NCBI GenBank assembly: GCA_021323755.1
Contig: JAJPKJ010000009.1
Coordinates: 124,001-188,000, forward strand
Source of the DNA: Chitinophagales bacterium
Lineage (GTDB): Bacteria; Bacteroidota; Bacteroidia; Chitinophagales; Chitinophagaceae
DNA length: 64,000 nt
Direction of reading: 5' to 3'
Made by a program: the position numbers and the translations under genes. Within the stretch, counting starts at the first letter, position 1. Every line of letters starts with the position of its first letter. This document shows positions 42,716 through 51,636 of the stretch, piece after piece. The notes below the pieces were generated by a model. The model had not been told where the DNA came from and searched no databases. It was given only the letters and a program-made list of their open reading frames with translations.

Positions 42716-44347
42716 CTAATCTTCCATCAAAAAGGGATATTTATAGTCAGTAGCGGCAACAAAAGTTTCCTTTATTGTCCTTGCACTAAGCCAGCGATAT
42801 AAATTTAGGATTGAGCCCGCTTTGTCATTGGTTCCGCTTCCCCTTGCCCCGCCGAAAGGTTGTTGTCCGACAACGGCGCCCGTGGGTTTATCATTAATGT
42901 AAAAATTTCCGGCGCAATTGCGAAGTCTGTTCGTCGCAAGTTCAACGGCATTTCTATCCTGCGCGATTATTGAACCTGTCAATGCATAAGAAGAAGTTGA
43001 ATCAACAATATCCATTATCCTTTCAAATCCATTTGCAGGATAGACATATACAGTTAAAACAGGTCCAAAAATTTCTTCACACATGGTCACATATTTTGGA
43101 TCTTTGGCTTCGATAACGGTTGGCTGAATAAAATATCCTTTCGATTTATCACATTTGCCACCAACCCATATTTCAGCCTTTTTGTCTTTTTTCGCGGCGT
43201 CGATATATGCTTTGATCTTATCAAAACTTTTTTCATCGATCACGGCATTAATAAAGTTGGAGAAATCTTCAACATTACCCATCTTAAAACTTTTTGCTCC
43301 CGCAATCAATTTCTTCTTCACTTCTTCCGCGATATTGGACGGGATATATGCGCGTGAGGCAGCAGAACATTTTTGTCCCTGGTATTCAAAAGCGCCCCGC
43401 AATAATGCTGTTACTAAAACATCAACATCGGCGCTTTTATGAGCAAGGACAAAATCTTTTCCGCCTGTTTCCCCGACGATCCGCGGATATGATTTAAAAA
43501 GATGAATATTTTCTCCAATGGTTTTCCAGATATTGTTGAATACGCCTGTTGACCCCGTGAAATGTATTCCTGCAAAATCACGATGACGGAAACAAATATT
43601 ACCGAGTGTGGGTCCATCGACATAAATTAAATTGATGACACCATCGGGCAATCCTGCTTCTTTTAAAATACGCATGAACATTTGAGCCGCGAAGATCTGT
43701 GTATGTGCGGGTTTCCACACAACAACATTGCCGCACATTGCCGCCGAAGTTGGCAAATTACCGCCGATCGCGGTGAAATTAAATGGAGTAATGGCAAGGA
43801 CAAAACCTTCGAGCGGGCGATATTCCATACGGTTATGGATGCCCGTAGCACTGATCGGTTGTTGTTTATATATTTCACTGAGAAAATGAACATTAAAGCG
43901 AAGAAAATCTATTATCTCGCATGCAGAATCAATTTCCGCCTGGTATGCGTTTTTACTTTGTCCGAGCATGGTTGTCCCATTCATATAAGGACGATATTTT
44001 GTGGCGATCAGATCAGCGGCTTTTAGAAATATATTTGCCCGATTTTCCCAGCTTAGGTTCTCCCAGTTTTTCTTTGCGTTTAACGCAGCATCGATTGCCT
44101 GCTGAACATGTTTTTCATTGCCTTCGTGAAAATATCCAAGTGTGTGTGCAATTTCATGGGGCGGATGAATTGCCGTTCTTTTACCGGTTCTTACTTCCTT
44201 ATTTCCAATAAACATAGGTATATCGGCTTCCTGCTTTTTTAGCTCCGCAACCACTTCTTTTAATCTCTTCTTTTCAGCACTTCCGGGCATATAATGTAAG
44301 ACAGGTTCGTTAGCCGGCAAAGGATATGAAAACGTACCAATACTCAT
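42716..44347 (-). CDS. pruA: L-glutamate gamma-semialdehyde dehydrogenase (P5C dehydrogenase)
   Basis: 543 residues, the single-function form. VVWKPAHTQIFAAQ, GIHFTGSTGVFN, RIVGETGGKDFVLAH (general base Glu) and FEYQGQKCSAASRAYIP (catalytic Cys) define the aldehyde dehydrogenase fold, and QPFGGARGSGTNDKAGS near the end is typical of the P5C dehydrogenase branch. It oxidises glutamate semialdehyde to glutamate with NAD, the second step of proline breakdown. Proline dehydrogenase is not in the window. A perfect TAnnTTTG box lies 17 bp upstream of the start. Confidence 0.96.
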   Translation of the reverse strand: MSIGTFSYPLPANEPVLHYMPGSAEKKRLKEVVAELKKQEADIPMFIGNKEVRTGKRTAIHPPHEIAHTLGYFHEGNEKHVQQAIDAALNAKKNWENLSWENRANIFLKAADLIATKYRPYMNGTTMLGQSKNAYQAEIDSACEIIDFLRFNVHFLSEIYKQQPISATGIHNRMEYRPLEGFVLAITPFNFTAIGGNLPTSAAMCGNVVVWKPAHTQIFAAQMFMRILKEAGLPDGVINLIYVDGPTLGNICFRHRDFAGIHFTGSTGVFNNIWKTIGENIHLFKSYPRIVGETGGKDFVLAHKSADVDVLVTALLRGAFEYQGQKCSAASRAYIPSNIAEEVKKKLIAGAKSFKMGNVEDFSNFINAVIDEKSFDKIKAYIDAAKKDKKAEIWVGGKCDKSKGYFIQPTVIEAKDPKYVTMCEEIFGPVLTVYVYPANGFERIMDIVDSTSSYALTGSIIAQDRNAVELATNRLRNCAGNFYINDKPTGAVVGQQPFGGARGSGTNDKAGSILNLYRWLSARTIKETFVAATDYKYPFLMED

Positions 44348-44364
44348 AGTAAAATTTTAGGGTG

Positions 44365-44372
44365 CAAAGATA
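44365..44372 (-). promoter_or_regulatory. pruA -7 box candidate
   Basis: On the minus strand TATCTTTG, a perfect match to the Bacteroidota TAnnTTTG -7 element, 17 bp before the pruA ATG. I see no clear TTG at the expected -33 distance. Confidence 0.45.
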
Positions 44373-44425
44373 ATCACTATTAAGCTTACCATCTTCAGTT
44401 GAACCGCATGATCAAATCAGGAATT

Positions 44426-46264
44426 TTACTTTGCATGAATAATGAATTGTGAGAAGACTGCTTTCATATCGGGTTTCATTTTGGGTCCGTCTCCTGAAAA
44501 AGCCGCAAAAGTGGCCAATCCAACCTCCAATTTTCCACCTAACCATGCTAAATCATACTCATCTATTTTTTTGTACCTCATATCATTTTCGGCTCTGAAA
44601 AAGGCGGTTATTTTATTCCCCGATTTTTCTATGCGTAACCATTCAGTCATATTGTCGAGTTTATTAACCTCTGTTTTGCTTTTACTATCACTTGTTCTTT
44701 TTAAAAATATTTTTGGATTTGAATTACCTCCTGTCCCCAATGAAAGCATAATATAATTTTCTTTGGGACCATCGGCGCTTCTCACCATAATGCCTGCCTG
44801 CTGGAAACCTCTGTCTGGAAGATCGCTATCGGCGGAATTCTTTGTTACCGTGATTTTTGATTCAATAACAAAGTCATCATCCAATTCATGAAAAATCATT
44901 CCCCCCTGAGCCTCATCTTTCCAGTAACACTTCATTATTGGAATCAATATAATTGTATCATTTTGTTTATAGGTAAGGAAAAGATTTGGGTTAAGGTATT
45001 TCCAGTCAGATAATGTATTTGCAACCGGAAGATCATTATTGTTTTTTGAGATTGCAGCAATAATATCCTTCACTTTTTGTGTTGGTGAAATGATATTTTT
45101 ATTTCCCCAGAACGTTTCGTCAAATGCAGTTGGCAAATCGGCAACAATATCTTTTTTCTTCCATTCTTCCTCTTTTGATATTTCTTTATTGACAGTTTTA
45201 AACAGATCGGTATACAGCAGTTCAATATTAACGGTGAGATCAAGATCAAGATGTTTTTTGGGTTGTTTATAACTGATGGCGTATTCTGTTTCTGCATGAC
45301 TCATTATCCACTTGTCATCAATCTTCGTGAAATCAACACGGGTATGCCATCCTTTCCTTTTAAGATCAATATTCAAAAGCGCTGCAAAGATCTTGTCGGT
45401 GCCGGTAAGGTTCTTGATGTAGGGAGTTCCTTCCGGGCTATTATGTATTTCGTAACATACAACTGCATAATCATCCATATCGATCAACATGTAACCTTTG
45501 TCCAGTGCTTCTTTCACGCCATCCTTCTGATCAAAGCTAATATGGTATAATTGCCTGCCATCAAATTCAACAACGGAATCAATTTTGTAATTGAACTTAT
45601 TGATGTCTTTATTATTCAGGAATGAAGGAACATTGATTACAAAACCACTTCCGGCAACTGCCTGTGGTCCACCGCCGGGATGAAAGTCTTCAAACAAGCG
45701 GGTGTAGGAAACATCCTCTTTGCTTCTGCCACGAATGAGTTTTAGTTTATAATTTTTTGCAGCAGGAAAATACTGCGATTGAAAAACGGCTTCCGCAATC
45801 GAAAAATAATTTTCTTTGTCTTTAATGATCTCACGATAGAAACCATTATTCTCAAAATTAGTCTGAGGCTGATTAGCAGGTATATTTGCTATCACTTTTT
45901 TGACTACTTCAATTGGATTGACGGGTTTTATTACGACTTCATTCAGCAGGGAAGGAGCAGCGACCAACAAAATTTCCGACAAATCGGAGTTATTCAAATT
46001 TTCGAAAGAAAGAACTGCAGAATGATAACCGATCATCGAAACGCGAATTGAATCAAATGGAGCTGTGCCGCCAATTTCAAATCTTCCTTCCTTGTTTGCT
46101 ACCAGTCCGGTTATATTCCCTGAATGATAAAGGAGAATGCTTGCGCCCGCTAAAACCGCTTTGGAGTGATTATCTAAGACAATACCATGGAGCTCTTTAT
46201 TACGTTGACAAAAACCAGTACTAAAGAGAAATGAAAATAAGAATAAGAGTTTCAACCGATGCAT
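44426..46264 (-). CDS. Secreted protein with carboxypeptidase regulatory-like and DUF1349-like domains
   Basis: 612 residues. Signal peptide LLFLFSFLFSTGFCQ. An N-terminal carboxypeptidase-D regulatory-like domain follows (about residues 22-105, ELHGIVLDNHSKAVLAGAS). The middle (about 110-380) resembles Bacteroidota proteins with an outer-membrane lipoprotein-sorting-like fold (NNGFYREIIKDKENYFSIAE). The last 200 residues (MIFHELDDDFVIESKI, RGFQQAGIMVRSADGPKENY, EWLRIEKSGNKITAFFR) look like a DUF1349-type concanavalin-like domain. This suggests a surface or periplasmic sugar- or polymer-binding protein. Function unknown. The gene is alone between pruA and prfB. Confidence 0.72.
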   Translation of the reverse strand: MHRLKLLFLFSFLFSTGFCQRNKELHGIVLDNHSKAVLAGASILLYHSGNITGLVANKEGRFEIGGTAPFDSIRVSMIGYHSAVLSFENLNNSDLSEILLVAAPSLLNEVVIKPVNPIEVVKKVIANIPANQPQTNFENNGFYREIIKDKENYFSIAEAVFQSQYFPAAKNYKLKLIRGRSKEDVSYTRLFEDFHPGGGPQAVAGSGFVINVPSFLNNKDINKFNYKIDSVVEFDGRQLYHISFDQKDGVKEALDKGYMLIDMDDYAVVCYEIHNSPEGTPYIKNLTGTDKIFAALLNIDLKRKGWHTRVDFTKIDDKWIMSHAETEYAISYKQPKKHLDLDLTVNIELLYTDLFKTVNKEISKEEEWKKKDIVADLPTAFDETFWGNKNIISPTQKVKDIIAAISKNNNDLPVANTLSDWKYLNPNLFLTYKQNDTIILIPIMKCYWKDEAQGGMIFHELDDDFVIESKITVTKNSADSDLPDRGFQQAGIMVRSADGPKENYIMLSLGTGGNSNPKIFLKRTSDSKSKTEVNKLDNMTEWLRIEKSGNKITAFFRAENDMRYKKIDEYDLAWLGGKLEVGLATFAAFSGDGPKMKPDMKAVFSQFIIHAK

Positions 46265-46348
46265 GAGAAGGGTTTGATATTATACGTTCATGCGGCGTAT
46301 TCGTTACATCATTTATAAACTGGGAGATGAAGAAATGCAAATGATTAA

Positions 46349-47438
46349 TCAGGCGGTTTCTTTTTCATTCATCAGGTAAGCCTTGATAAAGCCGTCCAAT
46401 TCGCCATCCATCACCGGCTGCACATTTCCTACTTCATAATCCGTTCGGTGATCTTTGATCATCTTATAAGGATGAAAAACATAACTGCGTATCTGAGAAC
46501 CCCATTCGATTTTTTTCTTGGTAGAGTTGGCGGCATTTTTAATTTCTTCGCGCCTGCGCAATTCCTCTTCATACAGCCTGCTCTTGAGCATTTTCAGCGC
46601 CTTTTCCCGATTCTCACCCTGGGTTCGCGCTTGCTGGCATTCGACGATGATGCCGCTGGGAATATGTTTCAGCCTCACGGCAGTTTCAACCTTATTTACA
46701 TTTTGTCCGCCTTTACCCCCACTGCGATAAAACTCCCATTCCAGGTCTGCCGGACTTACTTCAATTTCAATCGAGTCATCAACCAAAGGATATACATAAA
46801 CACTGGCAAAGGACGTATGCCGGCGCGCATTGCTGTCAAAAGGGGAGATCCGAACCAACCGATGAACTCCACTTTCTGCTTTTAGGAAACCATAAGCAAA
46901 GGGTCCGTCAAATTGTAAAGTAGCGCTTTTTATCCCTGCGCCTTCACCATCCTGGATATCCAGTTCGGTAACGCCCCAGCCATGTTTTTCGCCATACATT
47001 CTGTACATGCGCATCAGCATTTCCGCCCAATCCTGGCTTTCGGTCCCGCCCGCACCACTGTTAATCTGCAAAACGGCTGGCAATTCATCCTCTGGCTGAT
47101 TCAGTGTGCTTTTGAATTCTGCTTCTTCAATCAAATCTAACGCTTTGGTGTAAGCCGATTTAGTCTCTTCTTCGCTTGCTTCGCCCGCTTTCCAGAAATC
47201 AAATAATACAACAAAATCCTCTACGGCGTTTTGCACCGAATCGAATAATTTTACCCAATACTCGTTTAGCTTAATGTTTTTCAGTATCTCGGTCGCCCGC
47301 TTATTATCATTCCAAAACCCCGGGCTAACTGATAATTGCTTTTCTTCAGTAATTTTATATTGACGATTCTCAACGTCAAAGAAACCTCCTCAGGACGGCA
47401 ACGCGATCCCTCATAGTCTTGATTTGTTCTTGAGTCAT
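46349..47438 (-). CDS. prfB: Peptide chain release factor 2 with programmed +1 frameshift
   Basis: The first 20 codons run from ATG 47438 to CTT 47379 and meet an in-frame TGA at 47378-47376. Skipping one base at the TGA lets the ribosome read on from 47377 ([12 protein letters not shown]...) to the stop at 46349, giving 362 residues, the normal RF2 length. [13 protein letters not shown] (RF2-type SPF tripeptide) and [16 protein letters not shown] (GGQ, which triggers peptide release) are both present. RF2 recognises UAA and UGA. A start in the downstream frame only (47236) would lose the first 67 residues. Confidence 0.95.
47376..47390 (-). promoter_or_regulatory. prfB programmed frameshift signal
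   Basis: On the minus strand AGGAGG (47390-47385), a 3-base spacer TTT, then CTT TGA C. This is the classic RF2 autoregulatory +1 site: a Shine-Dalgarno-like hexamer just before a slippery CTT and an RF2-specific stop. Low RF2 promotes the shift; high RF2 terminates at the TGA. Confidence 0.95.
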
Positions 47439-47645
47439 AGGGCGCAAAGTTAATTGAAAGTTTAATTTGAACTTTTAGTTATTTTAAAGTTATTATGTTG
47501 ATTTACGGACCGGTAATAAATAATTTTGAAAAAAAGCCGTTTAGATAGAGCAGTATTACCGGGCTGTGGGCGAGATAATTATAAATAAAGCAATAAGTTT
47601 AGCTGTGCTGTTTTTTTTGGTACAAAATATGTTAATTTGCTCGGG

Positions 47646-48863
47646 ATGAAAAAAGATTGTGACATCATTTGTTTTGCGCTTTCCAGGTGGGATTCGGAAA
47701 TATCTTCTCCATCCTTGTGGCTTGTGAAGGAATTTGCCAAAACAAACAGGGTTTTTTACGTAGAACATCCTTTTTCATGGAAAGACTTTCTTACTTATCG
47801 GGATACCTCCTTCGTTCAAACGCGTAAGAAAGCCTTATTACATAGCAAGAACATCTATAGTAATCCAGCTTCTTTGCCTGCCAATATTACCATCGTAACC
47901 CCAGGTGTCACCCTTCCGATCAATTTTTTGCCTTCAGGCTTCATATATAACCAGTTCCTGCACTTCAACAATAAGATCGTCTTAAAGGTCATTCGAAGGC
48001 TTATAAAGGATTATGCAGTAAAGGATTTTATTTACATAAACTTTTTTGACCCGTATTTCATTCAACAATTGCCCCCTGATATAAAACCATTGCGAACAGT
48101 ATATCAATCAATGGATGATATTTCACAAGTAAAGTATTCAAGAAGACATGGAGAAAGACTGGAAGAAGAAGTGATCCGCAACAGCGATTATACATTATGC
48201 ACTTCCAAAGAATTGACCAGGCTGAAGCAGCCATTCTCACCCAATGTTCATTACCACCCCAATGGTGCCGATATTGATATTTTTGTAAAAGCTGCTACCG
48301 AAAAATTAGCAAAGCCGGAAGAAATGGCCAATATCAGTAAAAAGATAATCGGGTATATGGGAAGCATAGAATACAGATCGGATTTCGAATTGCTGCGCGA
48401 AATAGCAACCTACCACCAGGACAAAATTTTATTTTTTGTAGGACCTGTACATGGAAATGATTACAAAGAAGTGGGATTACACGAAATGGATAATGTGATT
48501 TTTGCAGGCCCGAAAAAAGTGAATGAACTCGCTTCTTATTTACAATATTTTGATTGCGTGATCGTGCCTTTCAAAAAAAATATTCTTACCAAAAGCATCT
48601 ATCCTTTAAAGATCAACGAATATCTGGCAGCTGGCAAACCTGTTATTACCACACATTTTTCTGAGGACATCTATTCATTTAAAAATGTAATTTATGTTGC
48701 TGAAGATAATAATGAGTTTTTGAAAGCCATAGATATTGCCATCAAAGAAAACAATGATGAAAAAATAAAAGATAGAATCGCAGTAGCCCGTCAAAACACA
48801 TGGGCATCTAGGGTTGAGCAATTTTGGGAGATCATTACCCCGGAGCCAAAACCAAAATATTAA
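47646..48863 (+). CDS. Glycosyltransferase, GT-B fold (family 1/4-like)
   Basis: 405 residues from ATG 47646 (MKKDCDIICFALSRWD); an upstream TTG at 47637 adds three residues. The N-terminal half has RWDSEISSPSLWLVKEFAK and FYVEHPFSWKDF, resembling TuaH-like enzymes. The C-terminal half has IIGYMGSIEYRSDFELL, VIFAGPKKVNELASYLQYFD and PLKINEYLAAGKPVITTHF, the nucleotide-sugar-binding region with a conserved Glu. No signal peptide. It likely adds a sugar to a surface glycan; the donor is unknown. Neighbouring genes do not form a glycan cluster. Confidence 0.85.
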   Translation: MKKDCDIICFALSRWDSEISSPSLWLVKEFAKTNRVFYVEHPFSWKDFLTYRDTSFVQTRKKALLHSKNIYSNPASLPANITIVTPGVTLPINFLPSGFIYNQFLHFNNKIVLKVIRRLIKDYAVKDFIYINFFDPYFIQQLPPDIKPLRTVYQSMDDISQVKYSRRHGERLEEEVIRNSDYTLCTSKELTRLKQPFSPNVHYHPNGADIDIFVKAATEKLAKPEEMANISKKIIGYMGSIEYRSDFELLREIATYHQDKILFFVGPVHGNDYKEVGLHEMDNVIFAGPKKVNELASYLQYFDCVIVPFKKNILTKSIYPLKINEYLAAGKPVITTHFSEDIYSFKNVIYVAEDNNEFLKAIDIAIKENNDEKIKDRIAVARQNTWASRVEQFWEIITPEPKPKY

Positions 48864-49133
48864 AAAGCATTGGGGATATGCTGGACAAAATGATTGTGGA
48901 TAACCAAGTGCAAAACGCGTTAATAACAAAATAGAAAAAAATTTGGATTCGCCTGTTTCATAAACGTATCTTCACTGTACAACAATTGAGAAACGGAAGT
49001 CCGTAAAAAGATGGAAGTGACTCAATGTCGAAAGCATCGGGTTAGTAAGAGTACATGAGTTTGAGCAATCAGGCAAGTGTATAAAAAACAAAACTTGGTG
49101 CTTTCCCTTTTTATATAATCTCCGCTTTTTTTA

Positions 49134-50978
49134 TCAGATATAGATCACTTTCGACCTGCGCTTTGTTTCTTTGAGCTTTTTAAGAATTTCTTGTTGCTGC
49201 TGAATAAACTTTTGTTGGAGCTTTAATTGGTTCAGTTTTATTTCACCAAACAATTTTTTCGATTGCGACTGGTTTGTTTTCACACTGACCAGCGCTTGCA
49301 CCTGAACCTGGATATCATTTTTTATGCGATTGGCTTCCTGTTCACTGGAAGATGATACCACCTCATTGTTTATTTTTTCCAAATCTATGGTACCAACGGC
49401 CTTTTGCAATTCAGTATTTATTTTATGCAGATTGATCACAATATCTTTACTATTTACTTTCATCTCTTTTTCAATTTTTTTCCACTCGTTCGGGGTTAAG
49501 ATTTTTATTGTGGTCGTCTTTGAATTCCCTTCCCCCATATCATTCGGGCTAACACTAAACTCTTTCACGAGGCTGGTATCCTGTATGGCCTGATAGCTAA
49601 AACTCGCTGAAGGAACATATGGATAATCGGATTGAGACTGAACAATATTTTCTTCAGCGATATTATTTGGCTTTTGTGTTTGAATTGAGAAATCCATTGC
49701 TACAGGCTGTGATTGTGCAACAGCAACAGCATTATCAGTTGATTGCTGATCTTCTGCAAGATCAGGACTTACCTCACCGGGCATAGTCTGATCATCTTCC
49801 GAAACATTTGCGTCATCCTTATTTACTGCAGCAGATTTATTTTTGGTCTTTGCCCTTGGCGGCAGGTTATCACTTTTATTATTCATTAGCGACAAAGCAC
49901 TAAAAAAAACGGGTTGCTGCGTTTCCGTATTAATCAAACCATTTTTATTCGATGCTTTTGTAATGGTGGACTGAAGCGTTGTTTGCAAAACCTTAAATTG
50001 CACGACACCGCAAAGGACAATTGAAATAAAAAAGAAAAAAAATAATTTTGGTTTAACAGGCGTCTGCGCATGTTTTTGTCCCGTTATTCTTTTGACTCTT
50101 TGCAGCAAGAGTTTATTATTTTTCCCAATGGCAGCCATGGCCAGCTGATGAGCTGTATGTCTCGATTTTTCAAGAGACAGCAATGCCATCACATAAAGAT
50201 GAGGGTCGTAATTGAACTGCATCACCAAATCATCACAACTGTTCTCTCTTTCTTTTTTGATAACGTTGATGAATAACCGGGAAAAAGGATTGAAGAAAAA
50301 TATTATTTCAACGATCGTCATTAATAGATTCAGCAGGTAATCGTTGCGTTTTATATGAGCCAGTTCATGCAATAAGATCGCTTCTATCTGTTGCGTTGAC
50401 AAATTATTTATTGTTGCCAGCGGAATAAGAATAATGTATTTAAAGAATCCAAGTGTCATCGGACTATCGACCAAAGAAGATAAATAGATTTTTACTTTTT
50501 TATTAATGCCCAGGCGATAGGCAATTTCCTGTGAGAACAGTCTGAGGTCTGCATTTATTTTATGCAACCCATCGTTCATTAATCTTTTTGATGCCAGGTA
50601 ATCCTTTGAATATTGGGAAAGCTGAAAAGCAAGAACCACCAAATAAACACAAGTAAGATAAGGCAAGGCCTGCTCAACGAAGATCTTTACATTATTAAAA
50701 AAGATCGCGGGCAAATTGCCATCACCCATAACGGAAAAAGTAAAAAATGAAACACCATTTTCTGATTGGATATAATAATTCAGAAATGAAAATAAGAACC
50801 ACCCAAAGCCTGCACACAACAATACTACCGCAAGATTGTGTTTTGCATTTGCAGTGATCTTTTTTGAAGAAAAATTTATTACAAAATAAACCAGCCACAA
50901 AAATGACATTTGCCAAAGACTATTAAGCAAGCTCCAGCCTAATGCTTTAAGGAATGCAGATTGTGCCAGCATTTGCAT
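49134..50978 (-). CDS. BlaR1-type M56 membrane metallopeptidase/sensor
   Basis: 614 residues. Four membrane helices occupy about residues 1-320. LLHELAHIKRNDYLL holds the HExxH zinc motif of M56 peptidases. A fifth helix (PKLFFFFFISIVLCGVVQF) precedes a long Gln/Asn/Ser-rich region and a C-terminal coiled coil (KKLFGEIKLNQLKLQQKFIQQQQEIL). The extracellular sensor does not look like a penicillin-binding domain. It forms an operon with the BlaI-like repressor ahead of it (1-bp gap), so it probably triggers cleavage of that repressor in response to an unknown signal, most likely not only beta-lactams. Confidence 0.88.
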   Translation of the reverse strand: MQMLAQSAFLKALGWSLLNSLWQMSFLWLVYFVINFSSKKITANAKHNLAVVLLCAGFGWFLFSFLNYYIQSENGVSFFTFSVMGDGNLPAIFFNNVKIFVEQALPYLTCVYLVVLAFQLSQYSKDYLASKRLMNDGLHKINADLRLFSQEIAYRLGINKKVKIYLSSLVDSPMTLGFFKYIILIPLATINNLSTQQIEAILLHELAHIKRNDYLLNLLMTIVEIIFFFNPFSRLFINVIKKERENSCDDLVMQFNYDPHLYVMALLSLEKSRHTAHQLAMAAIGKNNKLLLQRVKRITGQKHAQTPVKPKLFFFFFISIVLCGVVQFKVLQTTLQSTITKASNKNGLINTETQQPVFFSALSLMNNKSDNLPPRAKTKNKSAAVNKDDANVSEDDQTMPGEVSPDLAEDQQSTDNAVAVAQSQPVAMDFSIQTQKPNNIAEENIVQSQSDYPYVPSASFSYQAIQDTSLVKEFSVSPNDMGEGNSKTTTIKILTPNEWKKIEKEMKVNSKDIVINLHKINTELQKAVGTIDLEKINNEVVSSSSEQEANRIKNDIQVQVQALVSVKTNQSQSKKLFGEIKLNQLKLQQKFIQQQQEILKKLKETKRRSKVIYI

Positions 50979-50979
50979 A

Positions 50980-51363
50980 TTAATGCTTTTTAAGATTATT
51001 AAGCAACTGTTGAATTTCTTCCAGCTCCTGTGCAGAGGCCTTATGATTTCCCAAAGCCTGCATCACCAGTTCAGTTGATGAACCGCCAAAAAGATTATCA
51101 ATCATTTTACTCAATAAATGCTTCTGGGTTTTTTCTTTACTGACCGAAGGCTGGTAAATATGCGTCTTAAAAGTGTCATCGCGTTTTACCAATCCTTTTT
51201 CATGCATTATCTGCATCAATTTCAAAGTAGTGGTATACCCAACGTCTTTGGTCTTTGCCAGTTCTTCATGCACATCGCGAACGCTTGCGGTTTCTCTGTT
51301 CCACAAAACCTGCAAAATTTCCAACTCACTTTCAGTTGGTTTTATATACTTAGTTACGGACAT
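50980..51363 (-). CDS. BlaI/MecI-family transcriptional repressor
   Basis: 127 residues. The winged helix-turn-helix is at the N-terminus (PTESELEILQVLWNRETASVRDVHEELAKTKDVGYTTTLKLMQIM). The C-terminal half (SKEKTQKHLLSKMIDNLFGGSSTELVMQAL) is the dimer domain where BlaR1-type proteases cleave. It binds palindromic operators and shuts off its own operon until the M56 partner cuts it. That partner gene follows after one base. Which outside genes are controlled is not visible; none in the window is an obvious beta-lactamase. Confidence 0.92.
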   Translation of the reverse strand: MSVTKYIKPTESELEILQVLWNRETASVRDVHEELAKTKDVGYTTTLKLMQIMHEKGLVKRDDTFKTHIYQPSVSKEKTQKHLLSKMIDNLFGGSSTELVMQALGNHKASAQELEEIQQLLNNLKKH

Positions 51364-51560
51364 AAAAAAATGTTTCAGCCAATTTACGATGATTTTCGTA
51401 ATAAAAAGTTAAAAAAAGAAAAATATTTACAAGTGGCTTATTCAGAAAACTTGAGCAAAGTATTTTTTAACCATCATTTTTATTTCATGACCTGATCATG
51501 GCTTGGCAGTTTGGATCACCGGAATATAAATTGAACGGAATTTTGCCATCTTATTTATAC

Positions 51561-51598
51561 TAAAAATAAAAAGCCCCGATGTGGAAACATCGGGACTT
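51561..51598 (-). terminator. Rho-independent terminator of hppA
   Basis: AAGCCCCGATGT (51571-51582), loop GGAA, ACATCGGGACTT (51587-51598), one G-T pair. On the minus strand it is followed by TTTTTATTTTTA. It lies 38 bp past the hppA stop. Confidence 0.9.
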
Positions 51599-51636
51599 AA
51601 GGTATTTGGATCTGATTAGTTCTGTTGCTAAAATAA

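Noticed and set aside
46349-47236. prfB as an N-terminally truncated or broken gene
   Set aside because: The missing 67 residues are encoded upstream through the programmed frameshift.
48985-49026. Nested stems ATTGAG/CTCAAT and CGGA/TCCG after the glycosyltransferase gene
   Set aside because: Short stems, no terminator or promoter and no match to an RNA family I know; could be chance folding.
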